The notes beneath the pieces were generated by a model. It worked only from the letters and a program-made list of their open reading frames with translations, was not told the DNA's origin and did not search any database. A stretch of DNA of 64,000 nt, taken from NCBI GenBank assembly GCA_964462515.1, contig CAYWXK010000011.1:1-64000 (forward strand), in the 5' to 3' direction. This DNA comes from CAYWXK01 sp964462515 (lineage in GTDB: Bacteria; Planctomycetota; Phycisphaerae; Sedimentisphaerales; Anaerobacaceae). Shown here piece after piece: positions 1 through 8,632 of the stretch; positions within the stretch are counted from its first letter, which is position 1; every line of letters starts with the position of its first letter. The position numbers and the translations under genes were made by a program.

Positions 1-97
1 CGGGGTTTTTTCATTTTCAATTTGCTGTTTTCTATTTATTATTTCCGTTACCTTGTATATGGCTTCTGTGGTTGATTGTTAAGCGTATCGAAAAAAA

Positions 98-151
98 CGT
101 CATTGCAAGTCCCGCACCGCTTCTGGTGCGGGGCGTGGCAATCTCTTCTAT
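98..151. repeat. stem-loop interspersed repeat
   Basis: Gene-free leader (1-194). A 7-bp perfect stem (112-118 with 125-131) sits inside a longer imperfect inverted repeat (GTCATTGCAAG at 99-109, CGTGGCAATCTC at 134-145). A related hairpin with the same GGTGCGGGGCGT arm occurs near 58148-58172. This is the layout of short non-autonomous repeats. No transposase is nearby. Confidence 0.5.
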
Positions 152-194
152 GGATAGACGCTTGTGTTGTTAGAAGTTCTACGGATTAAATATT

Positions 195-1898
195 ATGTTT
201 GGATTGCATCCGGCTGACATTGTTGTTCTGGCTTTATACTTTGTCGGGATGACCCTCATCGGGTTCAAGGTTGCGAAGGGAGTACAAAGCCTGACTGATT
301 TTTTTATGCCTCGCAAGGCGAGCAAAATGCTGATGGTAATGCACGCCTTCGGGAGCGGCACGCACGCGGACCAGGCGGTCGGGGTGGCTTCAAAGACCTA
401 TACGAATGGTCTGTCCGGTATATGGTATCAGTGGTGCTGGCTGTTTCCGACGCCATTCTACTGGCTGATTGCAGCGGTGATGAGGCGCTTGCGGGCGATA
501 ACGACCGGAGATGTTTTTGAAGCCAGGTTCGGCCCAAGTGTCGGGATGCTCTTTGCTGTTGTAGGGATGCTGAATCTTGTAGTTAATATCGGTGTGATGC
601 TCAAGGGTTCCAGCGCCGTTGTTCACGCGAGTACGGCAGGGTCTGTTCCCGCCAATGCGGCTATTGCGCTGATGATGATAGTAATCGTGATATACGGCAT
701 GGCCGGGGGCCTGTCAGCGGTGATTCTTGCAGATTTCATTCAGGGAAGTCTTACCATTATCTTTTCCTTTATGTTGCTTCCATTTATTTTAGGTGCGGTA
801 GGCGGGATAGATGGCATCCGTGCAGCGATAAAGGACCCTGCAATGTTATCGCTGGTAGCTCCGGAAGAGATAGGCTTTTTCTACATAACTATAATTGCCT
901 TTACCTCGCTGGTGGGTATTGTTACGCAGCCGCACAGTATGGGCACATGTGCTGCCGGTAAGACGGAGATTGAGGGCAGGGTAGGGATGATGTGCGGAAA
1001 CTTTGTTAAGCGGATATGCACGATAGCCTGGTGTTTAACCGGACTTGCCGCGGTTGTATATTTTAGCGGGCGTGACATCAATCCGGACCATATCTTCGGA
1101 TTGGTGGCGGCAGAGTTTCTGCCCAGGGTATCTTACGGCGTGCTGGGCCTGTTCCTGGCATCGCTTTTGACCACGGCGGTGGGTTCCTGCGACTCATTTA
1201 TGATTGCCTCGGCGGGTCTGTTTACTGAAAATATCTACAAGCGTGCCAGGCCGGATAGAACCCAGCGGCATTATCTTTTCGTTGCTCGCGCTGCATCGGT
1301 TGCGGTGGTTGCCGGCGGTGCGGCTTTTGCCTATTGGCTGCCCAGCGTTGTCAGAGGCCTTGAGGTGTTCTGGAAGATTTCGTCTATGATGGGTATCGCG
1401 TTCTGGATGGGACTTTTTTGGAGACGCACGACCGCAGCAAGCGCCTGGGCATCGACGCTGACTGCATTTGGGGTGTGGTGGTTGACCACGCAGCAATTCT
1501 TTATCCACTGGATGGCCTCTCTGCCAATAGCCGAGCCGCTGCGATTTATCTTCGTTCGTGATGGCGTGCCCGAAGTGTATCTACCGTGGCAAATGGTGTT
1601 TTATTTGGCGGCGGGACTTATTGTTGGGATTATCGTGAGTTTTGTTACCAGGCCGGTTGCCACGGAAAAGCTTGATAATTTCTATGCGCTGGTACGGACC
1701 CCCGTAGTGCCAGGCGAGAAGGTGACTGCTCCGTGCACATTGCCTGCCGGTGCTGTAGTGCCATCTAAACGCAGCATCTTTCCGGGCACCAGTTTTGAAA
1801 TGCTGGTTCCATCACGTATATCAGTTATTGGATTTTTACTGGCCTGGGCGTGTGTGGTTTTGATTATTTACTCATTCTATCTTATAGTGAAGGCGTAG
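195..1898 (+). CDS. sodium:solute symporter (SSS/SLC5 family)
   Basis: A 567-residue polytopic membrane protein with about 13 hydrophobic segments, starting in the first segment, as expected for sodium-coupled solute symporters of the SLC5 (SSS) fold. The early stretch ALYFVGMTLIGFKVAKG, followed by SLTDFFMPRKAS, resembles the TM1/loop region of the family. The C-terminal 80 residues hold two further TM helices joined by a cytoplasmic loop. It is followed 37 bp later by a secreted GH28 enzyme and then a tagaturonate epimerase, all on the same strand. I therefore infer that the substrate is galacturonate or an oligogalacturonide; the sequence alone does not prove this. No strong Shine-Dalgarno precedes the ATG. 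Confidence 0.88.
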   Translation: MFGLHPADIVVLALYFVGMTLIGFKVAKGVQSLTDFFMPRKASKMLMVMHAFGSGTHADQAVGVASKTYTNGLSGIWYQWCWLFPTPFYWLIAAVMRRLRAITTGDVFEARFGPSVGMLFAVVGMLNLVVNIGVMLKGSSAVVHASTAGSVPANAAIALMMIVIVIYGMAGGLSAVILADFIQGSLTIIFSFMLLPFILGAVGGIDGIRAAIKDPAMLSLVAPEEIGFFYITIIAFTSLVGIVTQPHSMGTCAAGKTEIEGRVGMMCGNFVKRICTIAWCLTGLAAVVYFSGRDINPDHIFGLVAAEFLPRVSYGVLGLFLASLLTTAVGSCDSFMIASAGLFTENIYKRARPDRTQRHYLFVARAASVAVVAGGAAFAYWLPSVVRGLEVFWKISSMMGIAFWMGLFWRRTTAASAWASTLTAFGVWWLTTQQFFIHWMASLPIAEPLRFIFVRDGVPEVYLPWQMVFYLAAGLIVGIIVSFVTRPVATEKLDNFYALVRTPVVPGEKVTAPCTLPAGAVVPSKRSIFPGTSFEMLVPSRISVIGFLLAWACVVLIIYSFYLIVKA

Positions 1899-1935
1899 AT
1901 GGACTGAATGGAAATTACACTTGAGGTAAATTTTT

Positions 1936-3273
1936 ATGAAGCATAAGACTGTAACGATAGCAATTTTTCTCCTTGTTGGGTTTACGGGAATCTCTGCCTT
2001 TGGCGCCGCAGGATTATATGATGTGCGGGAATACGGAGCAAAGGCCGATGGCAAGACCCTGTGCACCGAGGCCATTCAAAAGGCAATCGACCAGTGTGCC
2101 AAAGACGGAGGTGGCACCGTGCACTTAACCGGCGGTGCCTTTTTATCCGGAACCATTTATATCAAAAGCGGCGTTACGCTGCGAATCGACCCCGGCAGCA
2201 CCTTGTTGGGTAGTGCCGACTTAAAGCATTATCCGCCGACGGTGCCGGCTTTCAGGTCCTATACTGATAATTATACCGACAAAAGTCTTATCTACGGCGA
2301 GAACCTGCAGCGGGTTGCCATTACAGGCGGCGGCATCATCGATGGCCAGGGAGGCTCGTTCAAGGGAGCTTATAAGCAGCGGCCTTACTTAATTCGCTTT
2401 ATTGAGTGTAAGGACGTGACTGTGAAAGATGTTACCATTACGAACTCGCCTATGTGGGTGCAGCAGTATCTTGCCTGCGATGATGTGCGCGTGGATGCAA
2501 TTACGGTAAGAAGTCACGTCAACGCCAATAATGACGGCCTCGATATAGATAGCTGCCACAGGGTCATAATCTCAAACTGCAATATCGATTCGGGTGATGA
2601 TGCGATTGTGCTCAAGAGCACCTCTGCCAGGCCCTGCAAAAATGTTGTTGTCAATAACTGTGTTCTACGAAGCACCTGTAATGCGCTCAAGCTGGGTACG
2701 GAATCAAACGGCGGCTTTGAAAACATTGTGATAACCGGCTGCTCAATTTACGACACTCGCTTGGCCGGTGTCGCACTGGAAATAGTCGATGGAGGAAAGC
2801 TCGACCGTGTGGTTGTATCGAATATCACGATGAACAAAGTCGGAGCGCCTATCTTTTTACGGCTTGGCAACCGTGCCCGCCCCTTCAAGGATGGAATGGA
2901 TAAGCCGGGCATCGGGTCATTTCGCAACGTAACTATCAGTAACATCGAGGCCGCCGATGCTGGTCCTACCGGCTGTGCGATTAGCGGTCTGCCCGAGGCT
3001 CCAATCGAAAATGTTACCATAAGCAATGTCAGGTTTTCCTTTGAGGGCGGCGGGACAAAAAACCTCTCCGAGCGCATCATCCCTGAAAAGCCGGCCGATT
3101 ACCCTGAATACTCAATGTTTGGGCAGCTTCCTGCGTATGGGCTGTATTGCCGCCATATAAAGGGTTTGAAGCTGCTCAATATAGAGCTGCGAACAGTCCA
3201 GCCCGACCAGCGCCACGCTATTGTCTTTGACGATGTGCAGGGCATGGTGGAAGAAGCTAAAAACGTAAAGTAG
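1936..3273 (+). CDS. secreted glycoside hydrolase family 28 (polygalacturonase-like)
   Basis: 445 residues with a cleavable signal peptide (about 1-24, ending AFGAAG) and a right-handed beta-helix of the GH28 type. The start DVREYGAKADGK is the usual pectinase N-terminal strand. The catalytic Asp motifs are seen as NNDGLD (198-203) and SGDDAIVLKS (219-228). The canonical GHG histidine motif is not evident: the equivalent region reads CNALKLGTES (248-257), as in divergent GH28 branches acting on substituted galacturonans. It should hydrolyse alpha-1,4-galacturonosyl links outside the cytoplasm. It lies between a symporter and tagaturonate epimerase, consistent with a pectin-use operon. Confidence 0.9.
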   Translation: MKHKTVTIAIFLLVGFTGISAFGAAGLYDVREYGAKADGKTLCTEAIQKAIDQCAKDGGGTVHLTGGAFLSGTIYIKSGVTLRIDPGSTLLGSADLKHYPPTVPAFRSYTDNYTDKSLIYGENLQRVAITGGGIIDGQGGSFKGAYKQRPYLIRFIECKDVTVKDVTITNSPMWVQQYLACDDVRVDAITVRSHVNANNDGLDIDSCHRVIISNCNIDSGDDAIVLKSTSARPCKNVVVNNCVLRSTCNALKLGTESNGGFENIVITGCSIYDTRLAGVALEIVDGGKLDRVVVSNITMNKVGAPIFLRLGNRARPFKDGMDKPGIGSFRNVTISNIEAADAGPTGCAISGLPEAPIENVTISNVRFSFEGGGTKNLSERIIPEKPADYPEYSMFGQLPAYGLYCRHIKGLKLLNIELRTVQPDQRHAIVFDDVQGMVEEAKNVK

Positions 3274-3300
3274 AGAGCGCAAAACTATGGAAGGACTGCG

Positions 3301-4548
3301 ATGAATCTGGATAAATACTCAATTGGCATTGGAGACCGCTTCGGGCAGGAAGGCAAGGCCCAGCTTGCAGCCATAATTAAAGCCGGAGAGCACGGTGTCA
3401 ATATCACGCCCGTCTGGAACAAATCGCAGAGGGAGCACACTATCATTGGAACAAGACCGGCTGATACTCGCAGGGAGGCTGATGAGGCAGTTAAGGCCTG
3501 CGGCTGGGATGGACCTTATTTTGTAGATGCCGACCACGTCGGACTAAATTCCGTAGGCCAGTTCGTCAAACACAGTGACTTTTTCACGCTCGATGTCGCC
3601 CACTTAATTGCTAAAACGGCAAGCGAGAGCGAAATCAATGCTTTCATAAAAAAGTATAGAAAGTACGCCGGCTCGCTTTCGATTCCCGGCATTGATGCGC
3701 CGTTTGACGTTACCGAAGAACGACTCAGAGTGATAGTAGGTAAGTTTCTTCTGGCCATCAAAGAAGCAGGCAGGATTTATCGTCTTATCGCAGCAGCAAA
3801 AGGGATAGACAATTTTATCACCGAGATTTCTATGGACGAGACCGTCGAGCCGCAGTCGCCGCTCGAGTTACTTTTTATCCTCGCCCTAATTTCTGATGAG
3901 GGAATACCTATTCAGACAATTGCACCAAGATTTGTCGGCCGATTCTATAAGGGCGTTGATTACGTCGGCAGCGTCGCAAAATTTGCCAGACAGTTCGAAG
4001 AGAACCTTGCGGTGATTTCTTTTGCAATAAAGGAATTTGGCCTGCCCGAAAGTCTCAAATTGAGCTTGCACTCGGCCAGCGATAAGTTCTCAATTTATGG
4101 TGTCATCAAAACCGCCCTCAAAAAATTCGATGCGGGCCTGCATTTTAAGACCGCTGGGACAACCTGGCTGGAAGAGATCATAAGCCTCGCAATGGCAGGC
4201 GGAGAAGGACTTACGATGGCTAAGCGAATATATGCAAGGGCGCTGCTGCGAATCGATGAGCTTTGCGAGCCGTATGCAACTGTCATCGACATTGACAGGA
4301 CTAGGCTGCCCGGCTTTAAGGTTGTTGATAAATGGGACGAGGCGAAGTTTGCTGCAACGCTTCGTCACGATAAATCCAGTAAAGACTACAACCCGCACTT
4401 CCGCCAACTGATGCACGTGGCATATAAAATTGCTGCTGAGATGGACAGGCGGTATCTGGATTTATTAACTAAATACTACGATGTAATCGCACTCAATGTT
4501 ACCGAGAATATCTACGAACGGCACATCAAGCCGGTTCTGCTTGTATAA
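3301..4548 (+). CDS. uxaE: tagaturonate epimerase UxaE family
   Basis: 415-residue cytoplasmic protein recognised as the UxaE type, which interconverts D-tagaturonate and D-fructuronate in a variant of galacturonate catabolism. Recognisable features are the N-terminal KYSIGIGDRFGQEGKAQL, the conserved YFVDADHVGL (metal/substrate region), FITEISMDE, and the C-terminal NVTENIYERHIKPVLL. It follows GH28 by 27 bp and has a purine-rich AAGGA upstream of the ATG, so it is probably co-transcribed with GH28 and the symporter. A decayed copy of its last 40 codons lies beyond typA (6542-6661). It converges with typA, with only 11 bp between them. Confidence 0.85.
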   Translation: MNLDKYSIGIGDRFGQEGKAQLAAIIKAGEHGVNITPVWNKSQREHTIIGTRPADTRREADEAVKACGWDGPYFVDADHVGLNSVGQFVKHSDFFTLDVAHLIAKTASESEINAFIKKYRKYAGSLSIPGIDAPFDVTEERLRVIVGKFLLAIKEAGRIYRLIAAAKGIDNFITEISMDETVEPQSPLELLFILALISDEGIPIQTIAPRFVGRFYKGVDYVGSVAKFARQFEENLAVISFAIKEFGLPESLKLSLHSASDKFSIYGVIKTALKKFDAGLHFKTAGTTWLEEIISLAMAGGEGLTMAKRIYARALLRIDELCEPYATVIDIDRTRLPGFKVVDKWDEAKFAATLRHDKSSKDYNPHFRQLMHVAYKIAAEMDRRYLDLLTKYYDVIALNVTENIYERHIKPVLLV

Positions 4549-4559
4549 CCCCTGATTTA

Positions 4560-6419
4560 TTACCGACGGGCTTGGCGGGCCAGACGCCGCCTGTCCGTTT
4601 CTTTCAACAGCCGTTTGCGGATTCGAATCGAGCTGGGACAAATCTCAACGAGTTCGTCATCCTGAATGTACTCCATTGCTACTTCAAGACTCATCTTTCT
4701 CGCAGGTTTTATCCTGGCCGCATCGTCTTTGCCCGCCGCCCGAATATTGGTAAGCTGCTTGGTTTTCACCACATTTACGGGTATGTCATTATCCTTGCAG
4801 TGCTCTCCGGCTACCTGACCTTCATATACTTTTTCGCCCGGCTCGACGAAAAAGATACCCCGGTTGTATAAGGCACCAAGCGCATAAGTTGTAACCTGTC
4901 CGGTAGTGGTTGCTATCATAACACCGGCCTTTCGCTGAGGTATCGCTCCGCGCATCGGCTCATATCTTTCAAACGAATGGTGCATAATCGCTCTGCCCTG
5001 GGTTGCGTTCATCATCCTGGCGTTAAGGCCGAACAGGCCGCGAGACGGTATAAGAAATTCCATGTGGATAAAGTCGCTTGTCCCGCTTTTGGCGCCTATC
5101 TTGATTATTTCACTTCGCCGGTCGCCCAGAAGACTCATCACGGAATTCCGACAATCCGAGGGGCAGTCCACCGCAAGTAATTCTACCGGCTCATGCTGCT
5201 CGCCATCAACCATTCTCAAAATTACGTTCGGCTTGCCCACGCATATCTCATACCCTTCTCGCCGCATATTCTCCAGCAGGATACCCAGGTGCATCAACCC
5301 TCTGCCCGAGACATTGAATTCGTCGGACGTCTGCCCGGGTTCCACCCTTAATGCAACATTATGCTGAAGCTCCTTTTCAAGTCTTTCGCCTATCTGCCTG
5401 CTCGTAACGTATTTTCCGTCACTGCCGGCGAAAGGCCCGTCGTTGACCCTGAAGGTCATAGTCATTGTCGGCTCATCGACGGAGATAACCGTAAGCATAG
5501 AAGGATTTTCCGCACAGGCAATAGTGTCGCCGATTTCGATGGGGTCAAGCCCGGATATCGCGCATATATCGCCGGCCTGCGCGGCCGAGACCTGTTTTCG
5601 GCCGAGACCATGAAACTGATGAATCTGCGCAACCTTTTGTAGTGTATGCCGGTCATTCCTGTCAATTACGGTAACTATCTGGCCTTCGCTTATCCGCCCC
5701 GCGAAAATCCTGCCTATTGCTATCCGTCCGACGTAATCCGAGTATTCCTGATTTGTAACCAGTATTTGCAAAGGAGCGTCAAGATTAAACTGCGGCGGCG
5801 GAACGCTTTTTATAATGGCCTGGAATATCGCCTGCATATTGTCGGTCTTTTTGCCGAGTTCGGTCGTTGCCCAGCCCTGCTTTGCAGATGCATAGACCAA
5901 AGGGAAATTAAGAGCATCATCGTTGGCGCCAAGCTGAACAAGCAAGTCAAACACCTCGTTCACGACGTCCTGCGGCCTGCTGTTTTCGCGGTCTATCTTG
6001 TTGATTATGACTATGGGCTTGAGCTTGCGTTCAAGCGCCTTGGTCAGCACAAATCTTGTCTGCGGCATAGGTCCTTCAAACGCATCAACTACAAGCAGGA
6101 CACCGTCGGCCATACTCAAGACGCGCTCAACCTCTCCGCCGAAATCGGCGTGTCCGGGAGTGTCGATTATATTGATTTTATATTCATCGCCTTTGGGGTC
6201 CGTGTAGTAAATCGCGCAGTTTTTACTGAGAATGGTGATACCTCGCTCCCGCTCCAGCGGATTGGAGTCCATAATCAGGTCATGCTCACTGCCGGCCAGT
6301 TTGTCGAGATCTTCCTGCCGAAACATCCCTGACTGGTACAAGAGACGGTCTAACAGCGTCGTCTTCCCGTGGTCAACATGCGCAATTATCGCCACATTAC
6401 GAATATGATCTGAATACAT
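4560..6419 (-). CDS. typA: translational GTPase TypA/BipA
   Basis: 619 residues, full length for the family. It has a GTPase domain with G1 AHVDHGKTTL, the EF-type RERGITI switch I, G3 DTPGHADF and G4 NKIDR. Domain II, EF-G-like domains III and V, and the TypA-specific C-terminal domain (TNIRAAGKDDAARI) follow. TypA is a ribosome-associated GTPase involved in 50S maturation and stress growth. It interrupts an otherwise carbohydrate-related neighbourhood: uxaE lies immediately downstream (convergent) and a uxaE fragment lies immediately upstream. Confidence 0.97.
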   Translation of the reverse strand: MYSDHIRNVAIIAHVDHGKTTLLDRLLYQSGMFRQEDLDKLAGSEHDLIMDSNPLERERGITILSKNCAIYYTDPKGDEYKINIIDTPGHADFGGEVERVLSMADGVLLVVDAFEGPMPQTRFVLTKALERKLKPIVIINKIDRENSRPQDVVNEVFDLLVQLGANDDALNFPLVYASAKQGWATTELGKKTDNMQAIFQAIIKSVPPPQFNLDAPLQILVTNQEYSDYVGRIAIGRIFAGRISEGQIVTVIDRNDRHTLQKVAQIHQFHGLGRKQVSAAQAGDICAISGLDPIEIGDTIACAENPSMLTVISVDEPTMTMTFRVNDGPFAGSDGKYVTSRQIGERLEKELQHNVALRVEPGQTSDEFNVSGRGLMHLGILLENMRREGYEICVGKPNVILRMVDGEQHEPVELLAVDCPSDCRNSVMSLLGDRRSEIIKIGAKSGTSDFIHMEFLIPSRGLFGLNARMMNATQGRAIMHHSFERYEPMRGAIPQRKAGVMIATTTGQVTTYALGALYNRGIFFVEPGEKVYEGQVAGEHCKDNDIPVNVVKTKQLTNIRAAGKDDAARIKPARKMSLEVAMEYIQDDELVEICPSSIRIRKRLLKETDRRRLARQARR

Positions 6420-6541
6420 AACAGGCCCTTATATATGATTACAGAATATTCTGGCGTTGGTGTAATCCTTGTTAAGGAAAACCATTACTTTACATCCTTA
6501 CTTTGGCATTGTCAATACAAAATCCACGACCGGACACGTTC

Positions 6542-6661
6542 AAATTTGCGGAGAAGGGAAAGCGGTATCTGGAGGGGGTTGGCAAATACGAGGATATCAT
6601 TGCAAAGAACGTGACGGAGAATATCTACGAGAGGCACATCAGACCTATATTTATAGAATGA
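6542..6661 (+). pseudogene. decayed 3' end of a second tagaturonate epimerase gene
   Basis: One frame, ending at the TGA at 6659-6661, reads KFAEKGKRYLEG, KYEDIIA and NVTENIYERHIRP. This lines up with the last 40 residues of the intact UxaE ending at 4548, with about 23 identities, including the run NVTENIYERHI. Nothing upstream in the frame matches the rest of UxaE and there is no start, so this is a truncated paralogue. The fragment is diverged from the intact gene, so it is not a recent duplication. Confidence 0.75.
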
Positions 6662-6774
6662 AGAATACAGAATAAAGGGGTCGGGGGTCAGGGAACAGTG
6701 TTCATGGGAAAAAGGCAGAGAACAGACATACCACAGTTTTGCTTTTTGAACTTTACACTTTCAGCTTCTCTTCC

Positions 6775-8202
6775 TTAATGTTCATCAAGCCAATGCGATG
6801 CCATTATTGCAAAGTCCTTGAAATTGACGGCGCAGTCGCCGTTTATGTCGCCGGCGACAATGGTCTCACAGACCGGTTCGCCAAAATATGATTTGCTCGC
6901 TTCTTCTGTGCCGCCGTATGCACCCATATTTATAATGCCGCCGTTGGGAAATGGCTCGTATCCAATCGGACTTGCCGGGTCGCCGGCATCAATACACAAA
7001 CTCGTCACATCGTCTTTTACCCAGCTTGCGCTGTTTGCATCCCAGCTTCCTGCATGAGATTTCAGATGATAATCATTATTGATAGGGTCAGCGAAACACG
7101 GGTCTTGGTTGATATTTCCTTCGCCCGGCCATCCGCCTTGGATATTGCTGTAGGTCACAACATGGGTATAGTATTCACCAAATTCCCCAATCTCATTAGG
7201 TATATCATCCCAAAGAATACAGTTTGTTAATCCAAAACTTCCGTCGTTGTATATTCCACCACCTTCATTAGCTGAATTGCCATTGAAGGTACAATTAACT
7301 AGAGAAATATCGCTTGAGCCACCACAAAACCCACCGCCCCGTCTCTCTGCCGTGTTTTTACTAAATATGCAGTTAGTCATAGTTGGTAAACTTTCCCACA
7401 CATACATCCCACCACCCTCTCCGGCTGAGTTTCCATAAAAGACACATTTATTAAATGTTGGGATACCTGTATCCTGATATATTCCACCCCCTTCGCCAGC
7501 TGAGTTGCCTTTGAATGTACAATCAGTTAACGTTAAGGGGCTTCCAGAAGCACCATATACCCCACCACCAGCACCTGCAGAATTCCAAATAAAAGTACAC
7601 TTGCTCAGCTTTGGATAATCACCACTTAACAATATTCCTCCGCCGAACCACGCTACATTTCCACTAAAGGTGCAGTTGGTAATCGTCGGATTGCCTTCGC
7701 CGAACACGCCACCACCATAATCACCTGAGTTATTACTAATCATACAATTGATAATGGTTGGTCTAGAAATGACGGATTCGCTACGACAGCATATCCCACC
7801 ACCACGTTGGCTGACGTTTGGCCAAGGACCATGAGCGTTGCCATTAGTAATGGTAAATCCATCCAAAACACAATCGGGACTCTCTACATCATTAAGAGTA
7901 ACTACCGGACCTTTATGCTGACCATCGATAATTGTTTTGACCACCACATCGTGATTATTTGGGTCTGTGCTCCGTAAGATAATATTTTTACTTTTGAAAT
8001 TGATATTTTCAAAATATACGCCTTTTTCAACAATAATCGTATCTTCATTGTTTGCATCATCGATAGCTGCTTGGATGTTGTCGAAATCCGCCGGCCCATC
8101 GTCATCGACGTAAATGGTTTTTGCGCCTGCGGAAGTGCTAAAGACCGCCAGAAGCAGCCAGACCATTACAAGGCAGAATCTTATTTCTGACCTCCGGCTC
8201 AT
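6775..8202 (-). CDS. secreted right-handed beta-helix protein with dockerin-like C-terminus
   Basis: 475 residues. A signal peptide (about 1-27, ending STSAGA) is followed by TIYVDDDGPADFDNIQAAID, the usual start of planctomycete parallel beta-helix proteins of the polymorphic outer-membrane/choice-of-anchor type. Repeated coils (NCTFSGNVA, NCIFSKNTA, NCTFNGNSA, with GGGIY turns) span residues 110-330. The C-terminus has one dockerin-like Ca-binding motif, GDINGDCAVNFKDFAIMA, then HWL. It is presumably displayed or secreted. A polysaccharide-binding or lyase role is possible, but no catalytic motif is recognised. Confidence 0.8.
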   Translation of the reverse strand: MSRRSEIRFCLVMVWLLLAVFSTSAGAKTIYVDDDGPADFDNIQAAIDDANNEDTIIVEKGVYFENINFKSKNIILRSTDPNNHDVVVKTIIDGQHKGPVVTLNDVESPDCVLDGFTITNGNAHGPWPNVSQRGGGICCRSESVISRPTIINCMISNNSGDYGGGVFGEGNPTITNCTFSGNVAWFGGGILLSGDYPKLSKCTFIWNSAGAGGGVYGASGSPLTLTDCTFKGNSAGEGGGIYQDTGIPTFNKCVFYGNSAGEGGGMYVWESLPTMTNCIFSKNTAERRGGGFCGGSSDISLVNCTFNGNSANEGGGIYNDGSFGLTNCILWDDIPNEIGEFGEYYTHVVTYSNIQGGWPGEGNINQDPCFADPINNDYHLKSHAGSWDANSASWVKDDVTSLCIDAGDPASPIGYEPFPNGGIINMGAYGGTEEASKSYFGEPVCETIVAGDINGDCAVNFKDFAIMASHWLDEH

Positions 8203-8340
8203 TAATTTTCTCCTAAGAGAATGTAAATTTCTGCCTTAATTCTACCAAAAACTATCCATCCTTGTCCAGCTTTTTTGAGGATTATTGCGAACTTTAATCT
8301 GCCAGAGAAGAATCTTTTTGTGGAAAATCCCTCTGCCCTG

Positions 8341-8349
8341 TGCTATACT
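8341..8349 (+). promoter_or_regulatory. extended -10 promoter for SRP RNA
   Basis: TGC-TATACT forms an extended -10 element 57 bp before the SRP RNA core. A weak TTGTGG lies upstream with poor spacing. The spacer to the RNA is AT-rich and holds no reading frame, so this is the best candidate promoter for the SRP RNA and possibly for dnaX read-through. Confidence 0.4.
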
Positions 8350-8405
8350 ACCGCTGTTTTGTTAAAAAAATAGTAAATAGGCAATAGTAAATAATCAATT
8401 GTTAT

Positions 8406-8501
8406 GGCCGGGTCCCATGCAAGCTGAGCCCGCTAACTTGGTCAGGCGGGGAACCGAGCAGCCATAAGCGTGTGCACGGCTGTGCCGTGGCAAACCCGGC
8501 C
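8406..8501 (+). ncRNA. ffs: signal recognition particle RNA (small bacterial 4.5S type)
   Basis: About 96 nt whose ends pair perfectly (GGCCGGGT at 8406-8413 with ACCCGGCC at 8494-8501). The apical part contains the SRP domain IV signature GGTCAGG...GGAA...GAGCAGCC, the asymmetric loop and tetraloop bound by Ffh. It is the short form without an Alu domain. Its position directly upstream of dnaX matches a frequent bacterial order. A T-rich stretch follows at 8510-8520. Confidence 0.93.
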
Positions 8502-8557
8502 ACCTTTGGAATTTTTTATTTACAATTTAATATTTACAATTTTAGCGGTGGTGGAGA

Positions 8558-8611
8558 ATGGATCGTGAAGAACTAAAGAGTCGAACAAAAGAAGTTGAAT
8601 TTCAAATTTGA
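8558..8611 (+). pseudogene. truncated start of a four-helix-bundle (23S rRNA IVP-type) gene
   Basis: A GGTGGAG ribosome site precedes an ATG opening MDREELKSRTKE, the usual first residues of the small four-helix-bundle proteins related to 23S rRNA intervening-sequence proteins. After 12 codons the frame runs into the AATTTCAAATTTGAAAT repeat and stops (TGA at 8609-8611). I read it as the 5' remnant of such a gene, cut by a repeat just before dnaX. The match is short, so confidence is modest. Confidence 0.4.
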
Positions 8612-8630
8612 AATGTTGGATTTCAAATTA
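8598..8630. repeat. AATTTCAAATTTGAAAT-type palindromic repeat
   Basis: The palindromic GAATTTCAAATTTGAAAT is followed by GATTTCAAATT and abuts the dnaX start codon. A close relative lies at 49599-49633, inside the first codons of an ABC permease gene. Confidence 0.55.
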
Positions 8631-8632
8631 CT

